Source of the DNA: Chondrus crispus
Taxonomy: Eukaryota > Rhodophyta > Florideophyceae > Gigartinales > Gigartinaceae
Assembly: GCF_000350225.1 (NCBI RefSeq)
Contig: NW_005179090.1
Location: 507,795 to 571,794, forward strand
DNA: 64,000 nt
Direction: 5' to 3'
Numbering within the stretch: position 1 is the stretch's first letter; every line of letters begins with the position of its first letter. Made by a program: the position numbers and the translations under genes. The notes below the pieces were generated by a model. That model was not told the DNA's origin, did not search any database, and was given only the letters and a program-made list of their open reading frames with translations. Shown in pieces: positions 31,200 to 42,008 of this stretch.

Positions 31200-32487
31200 C
31201 ATTCTGAGAAAATAATAGAATGAAGAAACCTCCGATAAGAAACCTCTGGTACAGTATGTCTCGAGTGCCTTACTTGAAAAGGTAACGAGCATGGGTGAAT
31301 CCGTAAAAACCTGAGTTGCGGATCATTGGTAATTTTCTCTGAAAAATGACATTCATCTTCATTGATTATTACTTTTTTTGAGTCTCTTGAACTTTTGAAA
31401 GGATAGCGGGTAACAGATATCTGAGGATGCTTGCTTCCCGGGCGCCGCGCATCATGAAAATTCAATGAGAGTACACAACCTGCGTGTATTTTTGTTCCTT
31501 AAATGATCCAGTTATTATTGCTATTGCTTGTCATAAATCAGTTGGAATGCATAGAGTTAGAAACTTTCCCGGACATTTTGTAAGGTTCGGAATATAGAAA
31601 GAGTGATATTTCAGACCGTCTTCTGCAATGTAAAACTAAGCCAAACATGTGTAGGTAACTTACATACAATTACCAGCACGTTATCTGCCAAATCATGAAA
31701 AGCGACAGGAGAAAGTCACCTGATAAAACTTTCTTCATAAAATTTCAAGGACTGAATGCAATTCATGGCTTAGAAGTGCACGTTGTGCTGCACTTGAGAG
31801 AAGAGAGCAGTATTCGTTCTCCTATTCTTGTATCCGACCCACGTATTTTCGAAAACATTTCCTATGTCAAGACTGTAACGTGAAGCACTGCAGCAAAGCA
31901 AAGCTCTTTCTAAGCTCAAGAGACAAGAAGAATGTTGCGCCTTTTCTCTCTGTCGTGTAAATGAAATGGGAAATCATTCCTCATAATGATCTTGAGGAGA
32001 GGAAAAGATTGAATGAATGAGAGGCTTCGAAAACTCATGCTGCAGGACGGCGGTTGCAGTACAGACATCAGTAGCGAATTCATGAAGAACATAATGTGTG
32101 TACAAAATGAAAATGTGAGTAAACGAAATAGGGGTAACGGGAGACTGTTTTTTTTTGTTGAATTCTTGTGTTTCTCATCGTATTTCATTCAGGCGGGAAG
32201 CCTAAGGTGAAGGCAGATGACACGTGTTCTAGAAACTTTCTGCTAATGATAATGAGCGAAGACTTATTTGGGTGCATTCGGGAATCTCAATCGCTCTCGA
32301 TGCCTGTTCCATGACTATGATAAGCGTCAGATCCAGAGAAACCCTTCTCAATTGGGGTGGTGTGCTCGCACCGGGGTTATGGTCAGAAGGTGGAGGTTGG
32401 ATTTACGCTCTTTCGCTCGCCATATGCAAAGGTACAGCTTGTCGTTGTACCGTTAACTGTACTGAAAAGTCGCCTTTGGTTTATGGC
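31200..32487. other. Unassigned DNA
   Basis: No recognisable gene. Frames at 31695-31883, 32013-32210 and 32272-32502 are short and uncharacterised. Confidence 0.4.
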
Positions 32488-32560
32488 ACAGTCTCGTGTT
32501 AAGCGATTGCACTGTTGTGTCTTTCAATGTAGACACGCACGAGGAACGAATTCTGACCTC
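32488..32560 (+). repeat. Repeat R1, copy 2, left part (split by copia C)
   Basis: Left portion of the R1 copy. The right portion is 37613-37737. The junction carries the ACCTC duplication (32556-32560 and 37613-37617). Confidence 0.75.
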
Positions 32561-32911
32561 TGTCGCAGAAGGATCTCCAGCAATAGTACAAGGCTCACTT
32601 CTTCAACTCTATTGACAGCACAGTTCTAGACCTCAACTCCTCTACTCCGGTTCTATGAAAGAACCACGTAACGAGGTAGCAGTCTACTGTGGTGACAAGC
32701 ATAGGAAATAACTTTCAGTATATTCGGACCCGTAGTCAATGGCCCGTATATATTATGCTACAGTACTGATCGCCTCAATTCAGCGGAATTGAGGCCGACT
32801 ACCTGACATGAACTAGAACGCGATGCCACCGCAACTGCACATGAAGTGCAATATAAAACGGTCTTCGTGCGGAGACGCTAGAAAAATAAAGACAACGAAC
32901 AAAGTTTGAAA
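32561..32911 (+). repeat. 5' LTR of copia C
   Basis: Contains TATAAAA at 32852-32858 and AATAAA at 32885-32890, consistent with promoter and polyadenylation signal. Confidence 0.95.
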
Positions 32912-32926
32912 GGTTATGGGGCCCAG
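32912..32926 (+). promoter_or_regulatory. Primer binding site of copia C, initiator tRNA-Met anticodon arm
   Basis: GGTTATGGGGCCCAG directly follows the LTR. Apart from one extra G it is the complement of the initiator tRNA-Met anticodon arm (CTGGGCCCATAACC). It is not the tRNA 3' end. This is the half-tRNA primer arrangement known from Drosophila copia. Confidence 0.8.
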
Positions 32927-33018
32927 TAATCTCTAACCTGCGCTATTCGTTCACAATCGTTTCAATTTTCGTGGTCCTGCAGCTTTCGCGTTTACCAGTA
33001 CGCAGTTGGACTCTCAAC

Positions 33019-36000
33019 ATGTCTGATCAAGATCGTCCTCGAATTAAACCCTTAGAGGAGAAGGACGACTACCGACTTGGGAAGATCCGCCTTGAAGCCG
33101 CTTGCGAAGCAAAAGACGTCCAGGTTGCACTTGTCAATGAAACTGCACCTGATAGGACTGCGTTGGTTACATTTCAGAGCATGCAGCGCAGAGCAAGCAA
33201 CATTATAATCCACGCTGTGACTGACAAATCACTTCGCGTAATACGCTCCGATGTTGGAAACCCTTTCCGAATGATTTCGAAGCTAGATGAACGGTATGAT
33301 TCGAAGTCTACAGCTACCCGAATCTCTCGGATGACTGAGCTGATGTCTTTACGCTACACTAGCCTACGCAGAAACATTGGGTCGCACATTGATGAAATGG
33401 CAGCTCTTCTGGAACAACTGGAGAGCATGAACACGAAGATGCCAGACGAGCTGGCTATTGCATTGCTCATCTCTTCAATCGATGTGGCAGAGATGGCACC
33501 AGTGACCGCGGCTATCAAGACCCTTGCTGACAGAAACGCAACATGGGAATCTGTCACGGCTCGCATCATTGAAGAGCACATGATTATCAAGAGGGAGGGT
33601 TGCAGCAATGAACGACTCACTGTGGCCGGAGTTGCAAAACAACAATGCTCCAACTGTAGAAAGTCCAACCACTCGACTGCTAGGTGTTTTCAGAATCCTG
33701 AAAATCCACACAATCGTCTTAACGTTGGTGAAAAAGGACAGAACAGACCTACTTCAAATCAGAGCACTTCGCGACAGGCTAGCAGGGACACACGAAAGAA
33801 GACCAATGCACATGTTCGCTTGGCAATGGCGATCACGAAGGACAGCAAAGCATCTAAAGTCGACCAGTTGATGCTGGACTCGGGAACTACCTCGCATATG
33901 ACCCCGGACATTGAACAACTGCATAACAAGCAACCCTGCAACGTCAACATTTCGCTTGGAGACGACTCCACCGTCAAGGCTACCTCCACGGGTACTAGGG
34001 TAGTACATTGGGCAGCACATGACGTTGTCACTAAGGTATCTCTATCTAAGACACTGGCATCTGACAAGTCGGCATTGAGCCTACTTTCCGTGCCAGCCCT
34101 AGCTGCAAAGGGGCTGTATGTATTGTTCACTTCTGAAGAAGCACTCATCATCGACTCTTTGGATAACTTTCGTGTTATTGGCAGTGCCCCCAAGGAGAAG
34201 GACGGATTGTACTACATTACGTCACAGAAATGTCCTGAGGACGCACATACTATCAACATGGACGATGAAAAGGTGAGAACCATGATGGCTGTTGTCAAAA
34301 ATGCAGGCAGTAATGCACATTCTGACGATAGTATTGATGACTCTGATGACCATATGAGTGAGGCATTGTTACCTTGTGACAGTGACGAAAACCCACCTCT
34401 GATGAGTGATGAAGAGTCGGAATCAGACGATGAAGAGGAATTTGACTTGGGAAAAATGCAGATGCGTGATCCTGTCACTGAACAGAATATTTCTTCGTCC
34501 ATACCAGAGTCTCCACTTGGAACAAGCTCAACGCAAAGGCGTTCTGTTTCCATATGGCATAACCGCTTGGCACACGTAGTATCCGAGAAAGAAATCAGCG
34601 GTATGCTGAAAAACGGTATTCTTGCCAACGCCTCTTCTGACAAGGTGAATTGTGATTCCTGCGCAAAGGGGAAGTTTCGAAGATTTTATTCTGGAAGCTT
34701 AACCAAAGCCACGGAACCAGGAGTGCTTCATGTAGACCTCGTCGGACCCGTGAAACTCATGTCGAACTCACGTCAAAAATACATGCTTACACTTGTAGAT
34801 GAGTACACTAGGCACATTTCAGTTCGCTTTCTGCACTCTAAGCGAGACACATCGAACGAGATCTTGCAGCATGTTGTATTCTTCCAGAGGCAGTCGGGTT
34901 TTACTTTGAAACGTCTGCACAGCGATGGAGGCAGTGAGTTCTTCACGGCGCAAAGAAAACTGCGCAAGAAAGGGGTTTCAATCACTACGAGTACTCCATA
35001 CACACCGGCATCAAACGGGCTTGTGGAAAGGACGCAAGGTGTTCTAATGTCGTTTGCTCGAACATCTTTGGCACAGTCAGGGCTTCCGTTGCAGTACTGG
35101 ACATATGCTGTAGACCACGCAGTGTCTTGTAAGAATGCTGTCAAGCACTCTACAACCGAAAAAGTCCCACACGAGTTGCTTTTTGGGGAGTATCCCTCTT
35201 ACGTGTATCACCTTCGTCCATTCGGGTGCAAGGTTCTCTTTGCTCCAGTGCAGAAGAAAAGGGAAAAGTTTGCAACACGCCTGGTTGACGGAATTTGTTT
35301 AGGGCATCATGGCGGGGGAATTTATAGAATTCTCTCACAAAGCGGCACGCACCTCACGAAGCATGTACGATTCTCAGAGAACGAGTTTCCGGGACTGTCC
35401 TTGTTCGCCACACAGAAGTTGCAGAAGACTAACCACCGGGATGCTCACAGTGGTGAATATGACACGGATCCGGAAGACGACGTTAACCACGCCGAAAATG
35501 AAGTACAGGTGTCAGTTGAATCTGCAATTGATGCAGTCACTTACCATCCGCCCGTATCAAGCACATCAGGAGAAGATGATGAACTAGACACAGATGATTA
35601 TCCTGCAGCGCATTCACACGACTATAACCTTCGCCCCAGAGCCAGTATAGCAATTCCGGAATGCATCGGCACCCCAGACGACCCTACTATCAAAGAGGCT
35701 CTTCAGTCCGCGGAGGACAAGTACTGGAGGAAGGCAGTTGCAGAAGAGTTTGGAAATCTTCTGGACGCCGGTACATGGAAGGAGATTCGAAAATCTACCC
35801 ATGCTGTACGACCGTTACCGTCTGGATTCATCCTTAAGCTGAAACGGAATGAAGATGGAAAGCCCTCTAGATTTAAAGCTCGTCTTGTTGCGCGCGGAAA
35901 TCTGCAACGAGCCGCAGTGGAGTCTTATGCTGAGACGTACGCTTCGGTGGCATGCTTTGAGCTCGTGCGTCTTCTGCTCACGCTTTCCAAGGGCCTAAGA

Positions 36001-37287
36001 TGGAGCCGCCGACAGTTAGATGTGACTGGTGCATTTCTATACGCCACACTTCCTGAATCTATGTCAATATATTTGAAGCTGCCACTTATTCCAGGCGTCG
36101 AGCACGCTGACGGGCGCATTGTCAAGCTTGTCAAGTCTTTGTATGGTCTCAAACATGCTCCGAAGCTGTGGTATGAATATCTCGCTACAGCCTTGAAGAA
36201 GCTTGGGTTTGAGCAATGCCTGTCTTGCGATTGTCTCTTCACTCTTCGCCGCGGCCAGCAAATGGTCATTGTCCTCGCATATGTCGATGACTTGGCACTA
36301 TTTGGAACAGATGAATTCATCGAGGATGTCGTCGCACAGTTACATCTTTCATTTAAGTTGAAAGATTTGGGAGAACTATCATACTTTCTAGGGGTCTGCA
36401 TCACTGACACGGAAAATGGAATCCTACTTTCGCAACTCTCCTTCATCGAGAAAATTATCGAAAAAGCCAAAATGTCAGATGCAAAACCAACTAAGACACC
36501 GCTTCCAATGGGACACGCGCTCTACAATGAAAGGAAAATTAGAACGCAGTCTGAAGAAGACGAAATGCAGAACGTCCCGTACAGAGAAATTCTAGGTTCA
36601 CTCTTGTTTCTAGCGACAAGAACGCGGCCTAACATTATGGAATCAGTCTCTATGCTTGCGAAGTTCGCTGATTCACCCTGCATGGAACATTGGAAAGCCA
36701 TGAAACACGTAGTGCGTTATCTCATCAGCACGAAGGATCACGGCTTGCGTCTCAATTCTTCAGCATCTATCACGATTAAAGGCTGGTCTGACGCAGACTG
36801 GGCCCGTGACCTAGACCGACGTCGCTCAAGGTCAGGCTTTGTTGTGACTGTGAACGACGCTCCGATCATATGGTCATCAAAACTGCAGGGAAGCGTGGCG
36901 CTCTCAACATGCGAAGCAGAGTTCATCGCCCTTGCTCAGTGTGCGATGGAAGTTGTGTGGATACGGGAATTAATTCAAGAAATTGGGGCTATGCAGCACG
37001 ATGTGCCTCCGACAGTCATCTTTCAGGACAATCTAGGCACGATTGCGTGGACTGGGGATGTGCAAGGACTCCGAAACGTGAAGCACATCGGAATTAAGTA
37101 CAACTACCTAAAGGAACTAGTACAGAGCTCAAAAATGCAGGTACTATACACGCCCTCGTGTGAAAACCGCGCAGACTCGTTGACAAAAGCATTGGTTGGC
37201 TCTACATTTCATCAACATCGCGAGTGGTTTCAAGTTGAAGCAAGCAATCCTCGAGGGGTCATGTCGCAGAAGGATCTCCAGCAATAG
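33019..37287 (+). CDS. Copia C gag-pol polyprotein
   Basis: 1422 residues from ATG 33019 (MSDQDRPRIKPLEEK), the first ATG after the primer site. In order: gag; CCHC knuckle CSNCRKSNHSTARCF; protease active site LMLDSGTTSHM; an acidic spacer; GAG-pre-integrase zinc region (WHNRLAH, then CDSCAKGK); integrase with D in HVDLVGP, D in HSDGGSEF, E in NGLVERTQ; RT with VTGAFLYATLPE and catalytic YVDD (AYVDDLALFG); RNase H with D in WSDADWA, E in TCEAEF, D in FQDNLG. All catalytic residues are present and there is no frameshift. The last eight codons and the stop lie within the 3' LTR. Gag and pol are in one frame, as in many copia elements. Confidence 0.97.
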   Translation: MSDQDRPRIKPLEEKDDYRLGKIRLEAACEAKDVQVALVNETAPDRTALVTFQSMQRRASNIIIHAVTDKSLRVIRSDVGNPFRMISKLDERYDSKSTATRISRMTELMSLRYTSLRRNIGSHIDEMAALLEQLESMNTKMPDELAIALLISSIDVAEMAPVTAAIKTLADRNATWESVTARIIEEHMIIKREGCSNERLTVAGVAKQQCSNCRKSNHSTARCFQNPENPHNRLNVGEKGQNRPTSNQSTSRQASRDTRKKTNAHVRLAMAITKDSKASKVDQLMLDSGTTSHMTPDIEQLHNKQPCNVNISLGDDSTVKATSTGTRVVHWAAHDVVTKVSLSKTLASDKSALSLLSVPALAAKGLYVLFTSEEALIIDSLDNFRVIGSAPKEKDGLYYITSQKCPEDAHTINMDDEKVRTMMAVVKNAGSNAHSDDSIDDSDDHMSEALLPCDSDENPPLMSDEESESDDEEEFDLGKMQMRDPVTEQNISSSIPESPLGTSSTQRRSVSIWHNRLAHVVSEKEISGMLKNGILANASSDKVNCDSCAKGKFRRFYSGSLTKATEPGVLHVDLVGPVKLMSNSRQKYMLTLVDEYTRHISVRFLHSKRDTSNEILQHVVFFQRQSGFTLKRLHSDGGSEFFTAQRKLRKKGVSITTSTPYTPASNGLVERTQGVLMSFARTSLAQSGLPLQYWTYAVDHAVSCKNAVKHSTTEKVPHELLFGEYPSYVYHLRPFGCKVLFAPVQKKREKFATRLVDGICLGHHGGGIYRILSQSGTHLTKHVRFSENEFPGLSLFATQKLQKTNHRDAHSGEYDTDPEDDVNHAENEVQVSVESAIDAVTYHPPVSSTSGEDDELDTDDYPAAHSHDYNLRPRASIAIPECIGTPDDPTIKEALQSAEDKYWRKAVAEEFGNLLDAGTWKEIRKSTHAVRPLPSGFILKLKRNEDGKPSRFKARLVARGNLQRAAVESYAETYASVACFELVRLLLTLSKGLRWSRRQLDVTGAFLYATLPESMSIYLKLPLIPGVEHADGRIVKLVKSLYGLKHAPKLWYEYLATALKKLGFEQCLSCDCLFTLRRGQQMVIVLAYVDDLALFGTDEFIEDVVAQLHLSFKLKDLGELSYFLGVCITDTENGILLSQLSFIEKIIEKAKMSDAKPTKTPLPMGHALYNERKIRTQSEEDEMQNVPYREILGSLLFLATRTRPNIMESVSMLAKFADSPCMEHWKAMKHVVRYLISTKDHGLRLNSSASITIKGWSDADWARDLDRRRSRSGFVVTVNDAPIIWSSKLQGSVALSTCEAEFIALAQCAMEVVWIRELIQEIGAMQHDVPPTVIFQDNLGTIAWTGDVQGLRNVKHIGIKYNYLKELVQSSKMQVLYTPSCENRADSLTKALVGSTFHQHREWFQVEASNPRGVMSQKDLQQ

Positions 37288-37612
37288 TACAAGGCTCACT
37301 TCTTCAACTCTATTGACAGCACAGTTCTAGACCTCAACTCCTCTACTCCGGTTCTATGAAAGAACCACGTAACGAGGTAGCAGTCTACTGTGGTGACACG
37401 CATAGGAAATAACTTTCAGTATATTCGGACCCGTAGTCAATGGCCCGTATATATTATGCTACAGTACTGATCGCCTCAAGTCAGCGGAATTGAGGCCGAC
37501 TACCTGACATGAACTAGAACGCGATGCCACCGCAACTGCACATGAAGTGCAATATAAAACGGTCTTCGTGCGGAGACGCTAGAAAAATAAAGACAACGAA
37601 CAAAGTTTGAAA
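37262..37612 (+). repeat. 3' LTR of copia C
   Basis: Identical in length to the 5' LTR, with two substitutions. It overlaps the end of pol. The polypurine tract CGAGGGG just upstream (about 37251-37257) is within coding sequence. Confidence 0.95.
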
Positions 37613-37737
37613 ACCTCAGAAACACTATTTTCAAATTTCACTTTCTGCTCTTGACGTTTTGAGGTGAGCTCAAAAAACCCATCTGCTCTGTCCCTTGCCC
37701 TCAACTGCAAGCTATTCCTCTCGCTTGTTGTCGTGAA
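37613..37737 (+). repeat. Repeat R1, copy 2, right part
   Basis: Continues 32488-32560 beyond copia C, starting with ACCTC. Aligns with the reverse complement of 28446-28570. Confidence 0.75.
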
Positions 37738-37740
37738 AGT

Positions 37741-37893
37741 TTTCAAACATAGTTCGTTTTATTTATTTTGCTAACGTCTCCGCACGAAGACCGTTTTATA
37801 CTGCTTCGCATGTAAAGACGTGGTCCCAGATCGTTTCAGTTCATGTCAGGAAGTCGACCTCAATTCTGCTGAATTGAGGCAATCGGTACTGTA
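37741..37893 (-). repeat. Relic LTR related to copia C
   Basis: The reverse complement matches the 3' half of the C LTR, from the TTTGAAA end through GTCTTCGTGCGGAGAC, TATAAAA and the GCCTCAATTC...GAATTGAGG palindrome. The TGTCGC half is missing. It is clearly older than C. Confidence 0.75.
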
Positions 37894-39849
37894 ATGTTAG
37901 AACAAACGCACTCTGGACTACGTGTCAAAGTATGAGGCCCGGTAGGGGTCTCAAGGGTGTGCTCCTGTAAGGATTGCGGTCGGAAAGGGATGCGCGGACA
38001 CGGGCGATAGGGACGGAGAGAGCCGTCGGCCCGACGGTTGGGGCTGCCAAGGTCGGAAGCGAGCGCAAAAGGGCAGGTGGAAGGAAGCGAAGCGAAAGTG
38101 GACCGGCCTCGATGGGCGTGCTGTGGGCGCGACGGGCCGAGGGAAGCGAGGGTGGGAGTATTGAAAATGTGCGACCACATGCTGTTATCTGAAAAGGTCA
38201 AAATCGAGTGACACGTGTACATGACTGCACGTTCCGGGCGCTCTTACCCATATCACGACATGACACGTGTAAAATCCCAGATTTTGGGGTTCTGGGGACG
38301 AAAGTGGCCTCTCGGAGGGTCATGCAAATTTGCATAGTTTTGCCAAGTGGAACCTTGGCCCGTAGCACTATAGACTACACAGGAAATACTGCAATTCTAT
38401 TGGCCCTCAGATCTAATGCTGCAAATCTATTGGTCGAGCGTTGTCCACGTGTGCGTCATTGGCCTTGTGATGTACTTTAAATGGCTTGTATATGCCATAA
38501 TTACGTTGTTTTGGGGGTTTCAAGTGGTTTGTCATGGTTGTAATGAGTAATTGCGTGGGGCCCCCGGGCGGACACATGTATGCCGTGTACACATGTACAC
38601 GTCGCCAGTTGAATTCGTGTACGGACACATGTACACGCATCCAGGTGTATGCACATGAGGGTTTACAGTTTTACAGTGTCAGACTGTTTGCGATCCTGCG
38701 CGTGTCCGAGTACAGTACATGTGAATCAAAAGTACAACAAGTACTTCTCGCGAGAGGAATACAGTTGTGCGATTATTCTGTGTACGCGTCACGCTGTATG
38801 CGAGTCTTGCGTGAGCACGCGCCGTTGCACTGTGCTCTCGTCATGGTGCGCCGTTGGATGCAAGTTCATGACAGTACTCGTGTGATTTACATGTATTCTC
38901 ATGTGAGTTGTGTAGAAAGTCTGGATGCACATTGTTATAACTTGCCATAATTATCTGACAGTGCTTGGCGAAATTAGTAAGGTGAGAAACAAGGATACGT
39001 ATGGCGATTGTGATATGAAAGACGTTTGCGTTGTTGGAAATAGACAAGTGCCAAGTTGTTCGTTGCACAACGATGAAGTCTGGCATAACTGGATGCAGAT
39101 TAGTAAGGTGTGAAACAGTTGCATGCATAGGGCCATGGTTTACAGTCATTTGGAATGTGTAGAAATAGTTGTGAGCTAATAGTTACGAATCGATTCGTAA
39201 GGTGGAAATCGAACAGTATCGTTGGGCCACAAGAGGACCGCGCTTGGTCGCCCATAGTAGAGTATGGTTCACTGGGAGTCGGAGTAGAGCGATAGTGTAG
39301 CACTCGAAGTGTATAAGTATCGCAGGAAAACGGCTTCAAAGTAAACCTCGGCACCAACTCCTTCACTCACACACATCAACCTGCCCTCCTTCTTTCCCTT
39401 GCCCCGCTGAACCTACCATCAGGGAGCGGCTGATGGCGCGATCGTTGGCGAGCGTCGGAGCGGAAGAGGATGAAGGGAAAAGCGGGCAAAGCGAGCCCGT
39501 AAGGAGGAGGGCGAAGGAGGGAGGAAAAAGTGATCGAACGGGGAGGAGCGAGGACGGCAGGGGAATCCCGGGAATGCTCGGGTGGACTCTCGAGCAGCGT
39601 CGCCCGAAGTTGAATTTTGAACCGAGTAAAGAACCTAGCTTTCAGTGTTGAACAGGCTTGCCCGACACGCCATCCTCACTTTCCTTTGCCCACGCTCACA
39701 CTGCACTCCACGTCACACGTGTCCAGTTTGCACACTTGTGTGACATTCACACGATTGACACCCGTACAGCCAGCACTGTCCGCGATCCCATCTCACTGTC
39801 GGTGAGATGGGACACCGCCGCGGCACCAAAGATAGGACATAGCTAGCGC
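37894..39849. other. Unassigned DNA
   Basis: No supported gene. 38570-38660 is rich in GTACACATGTACAC-type palindromic words reminiscent of the LTRs. 38970-39115 has two imperfect copies of a GATTAGTAAGGTG(A/T)GAAAC word. Frames of 60-140 codons lack motifs. Confidence 0.4.
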
Positions 39850-40095
39850 GCTCCTCTCCAAAGAGGGAGAGGGGCAAGAGATCATCAGAAAGGTAAAAGC
39901 AGACCCCCACATATCGAGTCATCGACACTCTGCCCTGTACTACGGGTAGCCGAGCAGACCGACGCGCACCTCGCTCTATCCATCGCCGCGTCTCCGTCCT
40001 ACGAGACGCGCAGTCGCTGCGGTCCTCCTCCGTCCTACGAGGAGACACGCAGGGATACCAACAACCACTTCACCCCAACCGGCGCAACACCATCA
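39850..40095 (+). repeat. Dispersed repeat R2, copy 2
   Basis: Similar to 25980-26225. It directly abuts the copia C-type relic that begins near 40115. Confidence 0.6.
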
Positions 40096-40114
40096 TTCAG
40101 TGTGACAAAGAGTG

Positions 40115-40740
40115 GTCACAACAGTAGCATATTATATACGGGCCATCGACTGCCGGTCCGAATATACAGAAAGTTACTTCCTACGCGTGTCACTACAGTA
40201 AACTGTTAACTTGTTACGTAGTTCTTTCTTGGAACCAGAGTAGAAGAGTTGAGGTGTAGAACTGTACTATCAACAGAGTTGAACTAGTGAACCTTGTACT
40301 ATCGCTGGAGATCCTGCTGCAACATGGCCCCTCGAGGATTACTTGCTTCAACTTGTAACCACACCCGATGTTGTTGAAATGTAGAGCCAACCAATGCCTT
40401 TGTGAGCAATAATGCGCCGTTTCTAGACGATGGCGTGTACTGCAATTGCATTTTTGCACGCTGTCCTAGTTCTTTTAGATAGTTGTACTTGATGATTCCG
40501 ATGTGCTTTACGTTTGAAATTCCTTGCACGTCCCGAGTCCACAAAATTGTGATTGCATTTTCCTGAAAAATGACTGTCGGAGGCACATCGTGATGCCTAA
40601 CCCCAATTTCTTGAAGTAGTTCTCTTATCCACACAACTTTCTTCACACAATGCGAAAGGGAGACGAAATCTTCTTTGCATGGTGAGAACGCCTCGCTTCC
40701 CTGCATTTTGATGACCATACTAATAGAGCTTCGTTCACAG
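40115..40740 (-). mobile_element. Truncated relative of copia C: pol end and partial LTR
   Basis: In minus orientation it carries RNase H coding sequence (40718-40299) running into an LTR fragment (about 40323-40115) truncated before its TATA/AATAAA half. LTR and protein are clearly of the C family but diverged. Confidence 0.85.
40299..40718 (-). pseudogene. C-terminal RNase H fragment of a copia C relative
   Basis: 139 codons matching the last part of the C polyprotein (VVWIRELLQEIG, PPTVIFQEN, NVKHIGIIKYNYLKEL, ALVGSTFQQHR), ending at the same position inside the LTR (DLQR and stop). One inserted Ile (GIIKYN against GIKYN) and loss of the catalytic D (FQEN for FQDN) show decay. Confidence 0.85.
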
Positions 40741-42008
40741 TAAGTGTAGTGCAGTGCACCTCCACACCGCCAACGACGGCGTTAATCTCGCTGTAGATAG
40801 CGCGGCGCAAGGTGCAGTCACCACCAGGGTCTTTGAGTCTCTCTGTCCGGGTAATTCATGGGCGTCGACGCGGTACTGCGGGTAGATCGCGGTGTGTCTG
40901 CAAGGGTGTACTCCAGCAGAAGTGCGCTACAAGGGGTAAACCAGCAGAACCAGAAAAAAAGACGAAGAAAATACCGTGGAATTGTAGAAAATAGGGCCAA
41001 AAGTAAACGAAGAGCAAGAAAACGGATGACGAAGAAGGGTGCAAATACCAGATTTAGCCAACTAGATAAGAACCCGTAGATCCTACCAGAGATGGGGTCT
41101 GATCACTTGACTCCTCTTTACTTTATCGCCCTCCGGCATCTGACCTAGATAAGCTGAGGGCCGTCGTTAGCATTGATTATTAAATGGATAATTAGTAATT
41201 AGTAATTGCCACTAAAATTTCCACTTGGCATTAGACGCAAATTGGCGGAAACACTTGTGCGCACCTCGTGTTTATAGGTGTGTACACGTAGATTTCACGT
41301 ATTGTACAGGTCTAGTAATATCCAAATCGTCCGCGAACGTTTTGGATAATTTCTCTTATAGTACGCGTGTTAATTTACAATCCATCCAAAATATTCGCGA
41401 ACGTTTGGATACTGTCTCCTACAGTACACGGATTACTTTAAAGTTACTCTAAAACGTTCGCGAATGTTTTGGGCACAGTCTCTTACCGTACAAGTGTCGG
41501 CCACGTCTAGGCGCGCATTCCAGCGCGCCAGTGCAAATCCAATAATTTGTTGGAAATAAAAGTAGGTCATTGCACTACGCACAGTACACGTGGGATCGAC
41601 GTGTCAAGGGCGAGGAGCGCAGCTCTGCGACGGTGGTGAGCAGGGAATCAGTATGCAGGTTCACTGCACTACATCAACGCCCTCTTCAAGGATCCATTTC
41701 TACACCACCTTGCAGGACTGTCCTGCATGAGGCCTTTTGCACGTTCTTCCGTTCTTCCGGCATCCTTGGCGTACCGGTCCAACCACTTGCGCGACTACGC
41801 GCGTACTTTCACCGTCGGTGGCGTTTCTGACTTACATCCTCGCGTTTTTTCACGTCGCAACTTCGTCATGTCGCATTCTAACGGCCTCGAAACCTAGTCC
41901 ATCCGCGTACCTGTGCGTCGCCGCTTCTACCGCCGCGTAGGCCATTTTACCGGGGAAGATCCGATTTAGCACTCCGATCTCTTGGCGGGAGCGCCATGAC
42001 ACTATGCC
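40741..42008. other. Unassigned DNA, possible decayed LTR of element D
   Basis: No gene supported. It contains the tandem palindromic repeat at 41316-41475. Since element D ends to the right on the minus strand, its 3' LTR should be here, but no TG...CA ends could be fixed. Confidence 0.4.
41316..41475. repeat. Three imperfect tandem units with a CGCGAACG core
   Basis: Units spaced 63-69 bp, each with CCAAA..(T/C)CGCGAACGTTTTGG-type inverted words followed by a (T/C)AGTAC(A/G)CG word (41316, 41385, 41448). Possibly LTR enhancer repeats. Confidence 0.6.

Larger units (their letters stand above)
32561..37612 (+). mobile_element. Copia element C, complete, young
   Basis: 5052 bp with 351-bp LTRs at 32561-32911 and 37262-37612 that differ at only two positions. 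It is flanked by ACCTC on both sides and carries one uninterrupted gag-pol. It sits inside repeat R1. Everything needed for transposition is present by inspection: TATA box, AATAAA, primer site, knuckle, protease, integrase, RT, RNase H and polypurine tract. LTR ends are TGTCGC...TTGAAA, without the usual terminal CA. Confidence 0.96.
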
